Below, in pieces: positions 6,869 through 15,182 of a DNA stretch of 24,061 bases. The position numbers and the translations under genes were made by a program. Position 1 is the stretch's first letter; every line of letters begins with the position of its first letter. A model generated the notes under the pieces. That model was not told the DNA's origin and ran no database searches. It was given only the letters and a program-made list of their open reading frames with translations. This DNA comes from a virus: positions 1-24,061 of IMG/VR virus record IMGVR_UViG_3300034198_003540. One strand, written 5' to 3'.

Positions 6869-8320
6869 ATGAAAGAAAAATTACAAAATCTAGCGATTGA
6901 AAGAGCTGTTTTAGCAGGGTTGTGTCAATACGGCTCCGATGTAGAAGTATTTTCCCAGCTCGACTTCTTAGAGACAGATTATTTCACCCATGAAGTTAAT
7001 CAAATACTCTTTTCTTGCGTTAAAGAAATTGTTAAACAGCAACAAAATATTGAATACTTAACTATATTTTCAACAGCGGAAAAGTTAGGAGTGTTTGATT
7101 TAATTAATAATAAAGAAGAAATGGCATTCATACGATCCATTTTCAACTTTCCTATTGATAAAGATAATTTGCCATCTCACGTTACAACTCTTGCTAAGCT
7201 AAAACTAGCGAGGGATATCAAGATAACGCTGAAGATTTGCAGCGACAAAATCGAAAAGATTAGCGGTCACGAAGAGATAGAAGATATTATTAATATCGTA
7301 GAAGCTCCAATTATGGAGATAACATCATCTGCGTATAAAGAGCAGAACAACAACACGGTATTGATTGGCGACAATATAGACGAGTATGTTGATTATTTAA
7401 TTGATAATCCTAGCGATTATCTTGGCATTCCGACTGGTTTTCCAAGACTGGATGAAGCTATGGGAGGCGGCTTGAGACGTAAAAGCGTTACCCTTATTGG
7501 AGCTAGGACTGGTGTTGGTAAGAGCGTTATTTCTACAAATGTTGCAAAATATATCTCCGAAGTTTATAATATTCCAGCATTATATTTAGATACAGAAATG
7601 GATCTAGGAGATCAGAGAAATAGAATGTTAGCTAATATTAGCAATGTAAAAATTAATGATATTGCTAAAGGCACATTTGCTAGAAAGTTATCTGATAAAG
7701 AAAAGGTTATTAAAGCTGCTGGATTAATTAGTAAGATACCATATCACTACAATTCTATTGCGGGACAACCTTTTGATAATGTATTAAATATTATTAAAAG
7801 ATGGATTCATCAGCATGTTGGATTTGATGAGAATGGACGTACTAAAGATTGTGTAGTTATTTATGACTATTTCAAGCTTATGAGTAGCGCGGGTCTATCC
7901 GCTGCTATGCAGGAATACCAAGCGTTAGGTTTTCAGATTACAAAGATGAATGATTTTTGTATTAAATATGATATACCGTGTCTGTCTTTTGTTCAGTTGA
8001 ATAGAGAAGAAGAAATTGCTCAATCTGACCGATTGCAATGGCTTGCATCTACTGTGGCGAAATTTCAAGTTAAAAGCGATGAAGAATTAGCAGATGACGG
8101 TCCTGAAAATGGAAATAGAAAATTCGTTATCATAAAAGCACGTCATGGTTCGGGATTAGATCAGGGAGACTACATTAATGTTAAAATGGATGGATCAACA
8201 GCTAGACTTACAGAAGGCTTAACTAGAAATGAACTCAAATCTGGGAAAACTTTACAACAAACCTCGCCCCCATTCGACATTCAAGAAACTGACGGGCAAT
8301 CAGATCTTTTCGATTTGTGA
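6869..8320 (+). CDS. dnaB: Replicative DNA helicase, DnaB type
   Basis: Hexameric 5'-3' fork helicase of the DnaB family (483 aa). The N-terminal helical domain (about 1-100) has the family pattern AIERAVLAGLCQ. A linker leads to the RecA-like domain: Walker A GARTGVGKS (211-219), the DTE motif with catalytic Glu (E243), a Walker B-like strand CVVIYDY (about 328-334), and the KARHGSG segment (423-429) where DnaB helicases carry the arginine finger region. The C-terminal tail ends in QSDLFDL, which resembles the QxxLF beta-clamp-binding motif. The last 92 bases overlap the primase gene in another frame. It starts the replisome gene block and is followed by its natural partner, the primase. Confidence 0.94.
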   Translation: MKEKLQNLAIERAVLAGLCQYGSDVEVFSQLDFLETDYFTHEVNQILFSCVKEIVKQQQNIEYLTIFSTAEKLGVFDLINNKEEMAFIRSIFNFPIDKDNLPSHVTTLAKLKLARDIKITLKICSDKIEKISGHEEIEDIINIVEAPIMEITSSAYKEQNNNTVLIGDNIDEYVDYLIDNPSDYLGIPTGFPRLDEAMGGGLRRKSVTLIGARTGVGKSVISTNVAKYISEVYNIPALYLDTEMDLGDQRNRMLANISNVKINDIAKGTFARKLSDKEKVIKAAGLISKIPYHYNSIAGQPFDNVLNIIKRWIHQHVGFDENGRTKDCVVIYDYFKLMSSAGLSAAMQEYQALGFQITKMNDFCIKYDIPCLSFVQLNREEEIAQSDRLQWLASTVAKFQVKSDEELADDGPENGNRKFVIIKARHGSGLDQGDYINVKMDGSTARLTEGLTRNELKSGKTLQQTSPPFDIQETDGQSDLFDL

Positions 8321-9332
8321 TGAACTGGCTGACAATTTACCAAAATTATTAGAGACTTTAGAAATTGAATATACTGAATACCCCAATAGATTAGCTGTCA
8401 AATGTCCTATACATGACGGAGATAACGCTGAAGGTGCTTGTATTTACACTACTGGGGATAAGCAAAAAGGCAACTGGGTATGCTGGACAAACAGTTGTCA
8501 CGATAATTATAATAAGAATATATTAGGGTTTATTCAAGGAGCTATGGCAAAAAGAAAGGGTGAATTTTCTTTCCCTCAAGTTCTATCATTTGCAATGAAG
8601 TTTCTAAATAAAGATTTCGAAGCAATGGAAGATGTTAAAAGCACAAAAGAAACTATTCTTGAAGCGACTAGGTATAATGAAATATTAACTAGAAATAACG
8701 AAACTGAACTACCTAATGTAAGCAGAGAAACAGTAATTAAAAATCTAGACATTCCATCAAAATACTTTCAAGATCGCGGTTTTAAAACCGAAATATTAAA
8801 AGAGTTCGATGTAGGAGATTGTTTTACTGCTGGCAAAAAAATGTATGGTCGAGCTGTGGTTCCAGTCTACGATGAAGACTATAACTATGTTGGATGCGTT
8901 GGAAGAACTACAAATGACGCTTATCATCCAAAGTGGATTAATAGCGATAAGTTTAAAAAAACCTTGTACTTGTATGGATACCATATAACAAAAAAATACG
9001 CACAAGAAAAACATGCAATTTTTTTAGTTGAAGGACAAGGAGATGTCTGGAAATTATATCAGGCGGGAATAAAAAATGCTGCTGGAATCTTTGGATCTAA
9101 TCTAGGAGATGACCAGCTTATTATTTTGGAAAAAAGTGGAATTTTAGATCTTGTCATATTGACAGATAACGATACAGCCGGAGAAAAGGCTGCACAACAA
9201 ATTCAGCAAAAAGGTGGTCGAAGGTTTAACTATATTCGTCCAAAATTTGAAGCTAAAGATGTTGGGGATATGACAGAACAAGAAATTAGCGAAGTTATTA
9301 AACCTCAAACAGAAGGACTATATTATGGGTAA
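8229..9332 (+). CDS. DNA primase with zinc-binding and TOPRIM domains
   Basis: DnaG-like phage primase (367 aa) making RNA primers at the fork. An N-terminal zinc-binding region carries C59 and H62 (CPIH) and the cluster C85, C90, H91 (CWTNSCH). The TOPRIM domain has the Glu in FLVEGQGD (E268) and the DxD in LTDNDTAG (D313, D315). It is shorter than bacterial DnaG, with no helicase-binding C-terminal domain. The ATG at 8229 is the only in-frame ATG before the zinc region, so the 92-base overlap with dnaB appears genuine; if initiation used a rare codon downstream the protein would lose up to 30 residues, which look poorly structured. Confidence 0.9.
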   Translation: MNSNLGKLYNKPRPHSTFKKLTGNQIFSICDELADNLPKLLETLEIEYTEYPNRLAVKCPIHDGDNAEGACIYTTGDKQKGNWVCWTNSCHDNYNKNILGFIQGAMAKRKGEFSFPQVLSFAMKFLNKDFEAMEDVKSTKETILEATRYNEILTRNNETELPNVSRETVIKNLDIPSKYFQDRGFKTEILKEFDVGDCFTAGKKMYGRAVVPVYDEDYNYVGCVGRTTNDAYHPKWINSDKFKKTLYLYGYHITKKYAQEKHAIFLVEGQGDVWKLYQAGIKNAAGIFGSNLGDDQLIILEKSGILDLVILTDNDTAGEKAAQQIQQKGGRRFNYIRPKFEAKDVGDMTEQEISEVIKPQTEGLYYG

Positions 9333-10122
9333 AGTACTTGCTTTCGCCGGAAAAAAGGGCGCTGGAAAAAACACATTGTGCAACTTTCTTCATGGGTATC
9401 AGCTAAAATGCTATGAAATTATTGACGGTTTTGAAGTTACAGACGAGGGCGATTTAATTATCGACACATTGGTAAAGGATGAAACCGGAAAAGAGCAAAA
9501 GGGTAAAGGTTTAATCGACATTACCAGATATGATATCGACTTTGGAATGTGGGCAGTTGATAATGTTTGGCCTTACGTTAAGCATTATTCCTTTGCCGGT
9601 ACGCTGAAAGATATTTGCACTGAGTTATTCAGTATTGATCGTGAAAAGTTATTTGGAACAGACAAAGAAAAGAACCTCCCGACTCAGTTTAAATGGGAAG
9701 ATATGCCTGTTAAAATTAAAGGAAAAACTGGAAATATGTCAGGTCGAGAATTTATGCAATATTTTGGCACAGAGATATGCCGAACTATTTATCCTGATGT
9801 TTGGGTAGATAAGATTGCAAAAGACATTGATACTGAAAACTCAAACCTTTCTGTCATTTCTGATTGTAGGTTTACAAATGAAGCAGAAGCCGTTCAGACA
9901 AAAATGGGTGGCAAAGTTATTAAGTTGACTAGAAATCTTTATAGCGACAATCACGCGAGCGAAAATGATTTAGATGATTTTAAAAATTATGATGCAGTCA
10001 TAGATAATGCAAATCTCTCCATACATGAAAGCTGTATTGAATTGTTAAAAATTCTAGATGAGTGGGGATGGATTGCTAAAACAGTAGCTCCTTCTCGTAA
10101 TAATGTAACTTCAATCAAATGA
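9325..10122 (+). CDS. Deoxynucleoside monophosphate kinase-like protein
   Basis: P-loop kinase of the phage dNMP kinase type (as T4 gene 1), which phosphorylates deoxynucleoside monophosphates to diphosphates for DNA synthesis. The P-loop GKKGAGKNT is at residues 9-17, and the conserved SGREFMQYFGTEICR followed by PDVWVDK is a family hallmark. VISDCRFTNEAE fits the substrate or lid strand of such kinases. Length of 265 aa is typical. An insertion around residues 35-75 (acidic, Gly/Lys-rich) seems longer than in the relatives I know. The ATG overlaps the primase end, with AAGGA upstream. Substrate range cannot be told from the sequence. Confidence 0.85.
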   Translation: MGKVLAFAGKKGAGKNTLCNFLHGYQLKCYEIIDGFEVTDEGDLIIDTLVKDETGKEQKGKGLIDITRYDIDFGMWAVDNVWPYVKHYSFAGTLKDICTELFSIDREKLFGTDKEKNLPTQFKWEDMPVKIKGKTGNMSGREFMQYFGTEICRTIYPDVWVDKIAKDIDTENSNLSVISDCRFTNEAEAVQTKMGGKVIKLTRNLYSDNHASENDLDDFKNYDAVIDNANLSIHESCIELLKILDEWGWIAKTVAPSRNNVTSIK

Positions 10123-11153
10123 TTACAACATATTTTAGAAGCTCTAGTTTAAACAATTGGAAATACTGCGAACTTCAATACTTTATGACGTATGTCTTAG
10201 GACATTACTCACCGTCAGGTAAAAAGGCAGATCTTGGAACAATAACCCACGCTGTATTTGAAACTCTGGCAATTTGTAAAAAGAGAACGCAGTATAATAA
10301 AAGAGCTACTATGAAAATCACTCAAGAACCGTTGGGTGATTTTTCTTTTACTGAGAAACAGCTCTATACTGATACTTTTGTTAATTATATACTGTCAAAA
10401 AGTTTTGATTATTATCAAAAAAATTCTTCTCATAACGAATTTACAAACGCAGATTATAAATTCTGTGAGAAAATGGTTTGGGACACTTTAGGTTATAACG
10501 ATGGTCAATTTGATCCTCGTAATCGAAAAGTAATTGATACAGAACCGCACTTTGATATTCCGATTTTAGAAGATTGGGCTAAGTTTGAATATACTCTTCC
10601 TTCTGGTGAAAAATTATCAGGAAATCTTGCGATAAAAGGGACGATTGACCTTGTAACTGAGGCCGATGATGGTATAATTGAAGTGATTGACTGGAAAACC
10701 GGACAAAGGCTCGACTGGGCCACTGGTGAAAAGAAAGATTATGATAAACTTATGAAAGATGTACAATTATTGCTTTATAATTACGCAATTTCTAAGATGT
10801 ATCCTAAATATCGTCAAGCAATTATGACTATTTTCTTTTGCCGAGATGGTGGTCCATTTAGTCTGTGTTTTGAAGATGAGCATGTCAAAGAATTCATGAA
10901 TTATCTAAAGCAACAATTTAAAGAAATTGTGGTGAATCAATCTCCTCGTCCAATATCGGCAGATAGAGGAAGTTTTAAATGTAAAAAACTGTGTCATTAC
11001 TATAAAAATAATTGGCCGGGATCAGATAAATCTATTTGTAATTATGTAGAAGATTCACTCAAAACAATTGGAATGACAGAAACTATTAAAAATTGCACCA
11101 AACCCGGATTCACTATTGGAAAATATAGAGATCCCGGAACGGCTGGAGAATAA
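10119..11153 (+). CDS. RecB/Cas4-like PD-(D/E)XK nuclease
   Basis: Exonuclease of the RecB/Cas4/AddB-type nuclease superfamily (344 aa). Motifs: an N-terminal SSLNNWKYCELQYF (C17), H44 in GTITHAV, D177 in GTIDLV, the DxK in EVIDWKTGQ (D191, K193) and Q216 in DVQLLLY. Three C-terminal cysteines (C288, C292, C307) with C17 could bind an iron-sulfur cluster as in Cas4 and AddB, although the spacing CxxxC-x14-C differs from the usual CxxC-x5-C. Expected role: processing DNA ends for recombination, or host DNA degradation. There is no adjacent CRISPR array or cas gene, so a CRISPR role is not suggested. The ATG overlaps the previous stop. Confidence 0.88.
   Translation: MITTYFRSSSLNNWKYCELQYFMTYVLGHYSPSGKKADLGTITHAVFETLAICKKRTQYNKRATMKITQEPLGDFSFTEKQLYTDTFVNYILSKSFDYYQKNSSHNEFTNADYKFCEKMVWDTLGYNDGQFDPRNRKVIDTEPHFDIPILEDWAKFEYTLPSGEKLSGNLAIKGTIDLVTEADDGIIEVIDWKTGQRLDWATGEKKDYDKLMKDVQLLLYNYAISKMYPKYRQAIMTIFFCRDGGPFSLCFEDEHVKEFMNYLKQQFKEIVVNQSPRPISADRGSFKCKKLCHYYKNNWPGSDKSICNYVEDSLKTIGMTETIKNCTKPGFTIGKYRDPGTAGE
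10651..10678 (+). promoter_or_regulatory. Possible extended -10 promoter before the polymerase gene
   Basis: TTGTAA (10651-10656), a 16-base spacer ending in TGG, then TATAAT (10673-10678). The -35 is only four of six, but the -10 is exact with the extended TGn. It is inside the nuclease gene, about 475 bases before the polymerase start. Plausible only. Confidence 0.3.
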
Positions 11154-11154
11154 A

Positions 11155-12651
11155 ATGATTCTACCTATTGTTACAACGCACTATTCATTGCTAAAAGGGT
11201 TCATCAAACCCAGCGAAGTTGCTAAAAAATGCAAAGAGTATGGATATACGCACTGTCTTATTGCAGACATAGATACGATTAGTGGTGTAATTGACTTTTT
11301 CTCTGAGATGAAAAAAGCGGGAATAGTTCCTGTTATTGGAATAAAAGAAGAATCGGGATATTACATCGCTAAATCTATAGAGGGTTATAAAAAGTTAATA
11401 CGTCTATCGTCTGGATATGATGTTGTTTTTGTGGACGAGGAATTGCAATTCTATAAAGAAAACGAATTGGCTTCATTTAATGCCTTTTACGCAAACAAAG
11501 AAGACGCTATCTTACACCAGATTGCTATTTGTTCGGGATTTAAGACAACATTAAAAAAATCAAAGAATATTGACTTAGGTAAATATAGAAAATTTTTTGA
11601 CAGAGATGACTTTCATTTTAAAAGAATGGATGAAATAAGCTACACGAAAACCCAAATAGAGAATACGGAAAAGTTGATATCTGAATTAAAAGATTATACA
11701 ATCTTATCTCAACCAAAACTGCCAAAAGTTGATTGTGGAAATATGAATGAAAATGATTATTTAACACAACTTTGTAGAAATGGATGGAAAGATAAGTTAT
11801 CTCACTTAAAAGGTGATACAAAGCAGGAATATATAAATAGAATTAAGTATGAGCTTAGTATTATTCATGGATTTAACTTATCAGGATACTTTCTTATTGT
11901 TGAAGATATCGTTAGATACGTTAGAGATAACGGATGGATGCCGGGACCGGGGCGTGGAAGTGCTGGAGGATGCTTAGTTTCATATTTATTATCTATAACA
12001 GAAATTGATCCTATTCCATATGACTTACTATTCTCAAGATTTTTAAATTCTGGACGATTTAGTAAAGATAACATTTCCTTGCCAGATATTGATATTGATG
12101 TTCCCACTAAACATCGAGACCAAATCATTGAATATTTAAAAACAAAATACGGTCACGATAAAGTATGCCAGATGATTACGCTTGGAAGATTGCAGGGTAG
12201 GGCCGCTTTAAAAGAAGTTCTCCGTATATGCTCTGATTTATCTCAAGCTGAAATGAATGAACTCACAAAAGCGCTTCCTCAAGAGTCGGCAATTTCTGAT
12301 GATCTTGAAGAAATGGAAATAAAGTCTATTATCTTATGGGCATTAGAAAATACTCCTGCAAAACTTGAAAAGTGGTGCAAGCTAGATAAGCAAAATAATT
12401 TAGTAGGAGAGTTGTCCGATCTGTTTTCACTTGCTATAAGAATAGAAGGAACTTATAAAAGCCAAGGAAAGCATCCCGCTGGGGTTGTTATATCAAATCA
12501 GGATTTAATTGAGGATGCTCCATTAATTAAAGATACTAATGGAGATAGGGTCGTAGGATTCGAAATGTCGGACTTAGATAAAGCGGGATTAACTAAATTT
12601 GATATTCTTGGTATTAATCTATTAGATAAAGTCATGGAGATAACACAATGA
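11155..12651 (+). CDS. DNA polymerase III alpha, N-terminal half (PHP-like and catalytic palm)
   Basis: First half (498 aa) of a C-family replicative polymerase. Residues 1-70 are a PHP-like domain missing its metal-binding histidines. GPGRGSAGG (264-272), the catalytic PDIDIDV (D311/D313/D315) and KFDILG (D483, matching E. coli D555) are the three palm signatures, so all catalytic acids are here. The reading frame stops 15 residues after D483, where intact enzymes continue towards the fingers. The ATG at 11155 (GGAG six bases after centre) is preferred over a TTG at 11116, which would sit inside the nuclease gene. No intein motif is present at the end. It must work with the protein at 13584 to form an active enzyme. 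Confidence 0.93.
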   Translation: MILPIVTTHYSLLKGFIKPSEVAKKCKEYGYTHCLIADIDTISGVIDFFSEMKKAGIVPVIGIKEESGYYIAKSIEGYKKLIRLSSGYDVVFVDEELQFYKENELASFNAFYANKEDAILHQIAICSGFKTTLKKSKNIDLGKYRKFFDRDDFHFKRMDEISYTKTQIENTEKLISELKDYTILSQPKLPKVDCGNMNENDYLTQLCRNGWKDKLSHLKGDTKQEYINRIKYELSIIHGFNLSGYFLIVEDIVRYVRDNGWMPGPGRGSAGGCLVSYLLSITEIDPIPYDLLFSRFLNSGRFSKDNISLPDIDIDVPTKHRDQIIEYLKTKYGHDKVCQMITLGRLQGRAALKEVLRICSDLSQAEMNELTKALPQESAISDDLEEMEIKSIILWALENTPAKLEKWCKLDKQNNLVGELSDLFSLAIRIEGTYKSQGKHPAGVVISNQDLIEDAPLIKDTNGDRVVGFEMSDLDKAGLTKFDILGINLLDKVMEITQ

Positions 12652-12860
12652 CGGATGATCGACTATTAAGTTATGCTAAAGTAATTAGAGAAGGAAACGA
12701 TATTGACTACAAAGATCTAAGTCTATCAGATCTAAGGAATCATGTACCTTGGTATAGAGATAAGAAAAATGGAGTATATCAAGTTCATAGTAACAGTTAC
12801 TCGCAAATTTTTTATAATATTGAAGAAGCAATTAACAAATTTTTAGAACTGAGGAAATAA
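12648..12860 (+). CDS. Small orphan protein between the polymerase halves (70 aa)
   Basis: Not recognised. A short, charged protein (start MTDDRLLSYAK, with HVPWYRDKKNGVYQVHSNSY in the middle) predicted as mixed alpha/beta. The ATG overlaps the stop of the polymerase N-half by four bases and its TAA overlaps the exonuclease ATG by one, so it is translationally coupled to both. It does not resemble an intein fragment or a homing nuclease. The location inside a replication complex operon suggests a structural subunit or a passenger; neither is shown. Confidence 0.65.
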   Translation: MTDDRLLSYAKVIREGNDIDYKDLSLSDLRNHVPWYRDKKNGVYQVHSNSYSQIFYNIEEAINKFLELRK

Positions 12861-13564
12861 TGGCACTTAACGCTTGGAAACAATATGCAATTTTTGACTT
12901 TGAAACAACTGGTAAAAATCCTAATGGATGCCAACTTACCCAAGTTTCATGTGTTATTATTCATGGTAAAAAACTAACAATTGAGCCAAATGCTATTTTT
13001 AATAGCGAAGTACGACCTGAATTTGATGACGAAAAAGCAATTGCAGCTGGATATGACCCGGTTGAACAAGCGGCTCTTGATATCACTAGGAAAACAAAGG
13101 AAGAATTACTTAAAGCTCCGGGACCAAAAGAAGTATGGGCTAAATTCGCAGAATTTATCAATAAGCATAATATTAAAGGTAGTTCATACTATGCTCCTAT
13201 CCCAGTCGGATATAATATCGTGAATTTCGATTTGCCTATTGTTAACAGATATTGCAAACAATATGGTCCATACGATGAGAAAAACGGTAAGCAAAAACTA
13301 TTCCATCAGATTTATAAAGTGGATATGATGGATAATTTATTCATGTGGTTTGAAAACAATGACGATGTTCAAAAACTCAATATGGATTATTTAAGAGATT
13401 ATCTTGGATTTCCTCAAAAAAGTAAAGATAACGCTCACAACGCTCTTTATGACGTAATTGATACAGCAAACATCTTCGTAAGATTTCTAAAATATCATAG
13501 AAAACTAAATGAGAAAACCAAGTTCGCCAAAGCTTTCGGTGATAAAATGGATATTGTAATATAA
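12860..13564 (+). CDS. DEDDh 3'-5' exonuclease (DnaQ/epsilon-like proofreader)
   Basis: Proofreading-type exonuclease of the DnaQ family (234 aa). Exo I is FDFETTG (D13, E15), Exo II is GYNIVNFDLPIV (D124), Exo III is NAHNALYD (H193, D198): the full DEDDh set. Encoded between the two halves of the polymerase, it is the natural epsilon-like partner, and the PHP-like domain of the polymerase appears dead, so proofreading would depend on this protein. There is no clear clamp-binding motif. The C-terminal 25 residues are basic. Strong GAGGAAATA ribosome-binding site. Confidence 0.93.
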   Translation: MALNAWKQYAIFDFETTGKNPNGCQLTQVSCVIIHGKKLTIEPNAIFNSEVRPEFDDEKAIAAGYDPVEQAALDITRKTKEELLKAPGPKEVWAKFAEFINKHNIKGSSYYAPIPVGYNIVNFDLPIVNRYCKQYGPYDEKNGKQKLFHQIYKVDMMDNLFMWFENNDDVQKLNMDYLRDYLGFPQKSKDNAHNALYDVIDTANIFVRFLKYHRKLNEKTKFAKAFGDKMDIVI

Positions 13565-13583
13565 ATACGGAGTGAGGAATTGC

Positions 13584-15170
13584 ATGACTGTTCTTAATAT
13601 TGATGATTTTACAGATGAAAAAACTTGGGATTTAATTTGTTCGGGCAATACTAAAGGAGTATTTCAACTAGAAAGTAAACTTGGATCAACTTGGGCTAAA
13701 AAGAGTCAACCTAGAAACATTCAAGAGCTTGCCGATCTTATTTCTATTATTCGTCCCGGAACCTTGCAAGCCGAGCTTGAGGGTAAAAACATGACGGCTC
13801 ACTATGTTGATAGAAAGCATAAACTAGAAGATACGGTTTATATTCATCAATCTCTTGAGCCAATTCTTAATAAAACATATGGAATTATTGTATATCAAGA
13901 ACAGGCCATGAAAATTGCGACATCTCTGGCAGGATTTACTCCAGAGGAAGCCGACTCGCTTAGAAAGGCTATGGGTAAAAAAGACGCCGCCCTTATGCAA
14001 GAGGTCAGGAAAAAGTTCGTTTTAGGGTGTCAAAATAAAAAGATTGTCTCAGATGCCGATGCCTCACAAATATTTGACTGGATTCAAGCATCTGCTAGAT
14101 ACTCTTTCAATGCAAGTCACGCTATCGCGTATGCAATTAATGCTTATAGATCAGCATATTGTAAAGCGAATAGCATTCTTAAATTTTATGAAGTTTATCT
14201 AAATCATGCGGAAAATAAGCCCGACAAAGCAGATGAAGATGATGAAATTAAAGAGTTAGTAATGGATGCTAAAAAGTTTAATATTGAAGTATATCCTCCA
14301 AGGCTAAATCATCTATACGAAAGATTTACTATGGATGAGTCAAAAAATATTATATACTTTGGATACAAAGATGTCAGATATCTTGGAGACAGGGAACGAG
14401 AAAAACTTCAAGCCGCGATTATTGACGCAGAAAAGAAGTTAAATAAAAAGCTACACGAGTTTACATGGGCCGATATCTTGTTTTCCATTGCAATTAATAT
14501 TAAAAAGAATGCAGTTCAATCTTTAATCAGTGTTGGGGCTTTTAATGGGGATAAAAATCGGTTAACCAGAAATCAGATGCTTTATGAGTTTGCTGTTTGG
14601 AATAGATTAACAGACAGAGAATTCAACTGGTTATTTGATCAATGGAGCGTTAATAAAGAAAAATATAAAAACGTTTTATCTTTAGTAGAGCTATTAATCA
14701 ATAAGATGCCTAAGATAACATCTAGTAGGTTAACAGTATTAATGGATCTTTTAAAAATATTACAGAATCCAACTCATAATTTAGAAGATGATTACGGATG
14801 GATTGCTGATATCGAAGAGAAAAATATGGGGTGTTCATTAACCTGTTCTAAAACAGACGCTTTAGGTACGGATTTTGCAGCTACGCCTTGCAGAGAATTA
14901 ATGGACTCAGGACTAAAGCATGGATGTATGGCTGTTAAAATATCCAGATCTAATGAGTATAAAATTAAAAAAGGACAATCTGAAGGTCGATCTATGTGCT
15001 TCTTAACAGTTGAAGATGGGTCAGGGTCAATTGATTCAGTAATTTTATTCCCAGATGATTACGAGAATTTTAAAGGGTTGCTTTTTAAAGGAAATACGGT
15101 ATTATTAATAGGAGAGATCGAAAAAAGAAAAGAACTCTCTTTTATTGTCAAAAATGTTATTCAAATTTAA
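13584..15170 (+). CDS. DNA polymerase III alpha, C-terminal half (fingers, HhH, OB fold)
   Basis: Second half (528 aa) of the C-family polymerase. It begins at the family's IPLDD-like segment (VLNIDDFTDEKTW), then GVFQLES, IIRPG, and the fingers block YQEQAMKIATSLAGFTPEEA with LRKAMGKK (about 104-133), all conserved in Pol III alpha. A helix-hairpin-helix region (LISVGAFNGDKNR, about 313-325) and a C-terminal OB fold (FLTVEDGSGSIDSVIL, about 472-487) follow; the protein ends right after the OB fold, so the tau-binding region of bacterial alpha is absent, and I see no internal clamp motif. I chose the ATG at 13584, with GAGG six bases upstream, over a GTG at 13572. Confidence 0.93.
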   Translation: MTVLNIDDFTDEKTWDLICSGNTKGVFQLESKLGSTWAKKSQPRNIQELADLISIIRPGTLQAELEGKNMTAHYVDRKHKLEDTVYIHQSLEPILNKTYGIIVYQEQAMKIATSLAGFTPEEADSLRKAMGKKDAALMQEVRKKFVLGCQNKKIVSDADASQIFDWIQASARYSFNASHAIAYAINAYRSAYCKANSILKFYEVYLNHAENKPDKADEDDEIKELVMDAKKFNIEVYPPRLNHLYERFTMDESKNIIYFGYKDVRYLGDREREKLQAAIIDAEKKLNKKLHEFTWADILFSIAINIKKNAVQSLISVGAFNGDKNRLTRNQMLYEFAVWNRLTDREFNWLFDQWSVNKEKYKNVLSLVELLINKMPKITSSRLTVLMDLLKILQNPTHNLEDDYGWIADIEEKNMGCSLTCSKTDALGTDFAATPCRELMDSGLKHGCMAVKISRSNEYKIKKGQSEGRSMCFLTVEDGSGSIDSVILFPDDYENFKGLLFKGNTVLLIGEIEKRKELSFIVKNVIQI

Positions 15171-15182
15171 CGAGGATTTATT

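Noticed and set aside
10119-11153. CRISPR-associated Cas4
   Set aside because: No repeat array or other cas gene is present; phages commonly carry RecB/Cas4-like nucleases for recombination.
11116-11154. TTG start giving 13 extra residues on the polymerase N-half
   Set aside because: It lies inside the nuclease gene and has a weaker start context; the ATG at 11155 has GGAG at good spacing and matches the expected PHP start.
13572-13583. GTG start giving four extra residues on the polymerase C-half
   Set aside because: The GAGG ribosome-binding site overlaps it, so it can only serve the ATG at 13584.
12600-13620. Split intein or intron joining the polymerase halves
   Set aside because: The N-half ends in ordinary polymerase sequence without an intein Cys start, the C-half begins with ordinary polymerase sequence, and complete unrelated genes lie between; no intron-like fold was noticed.
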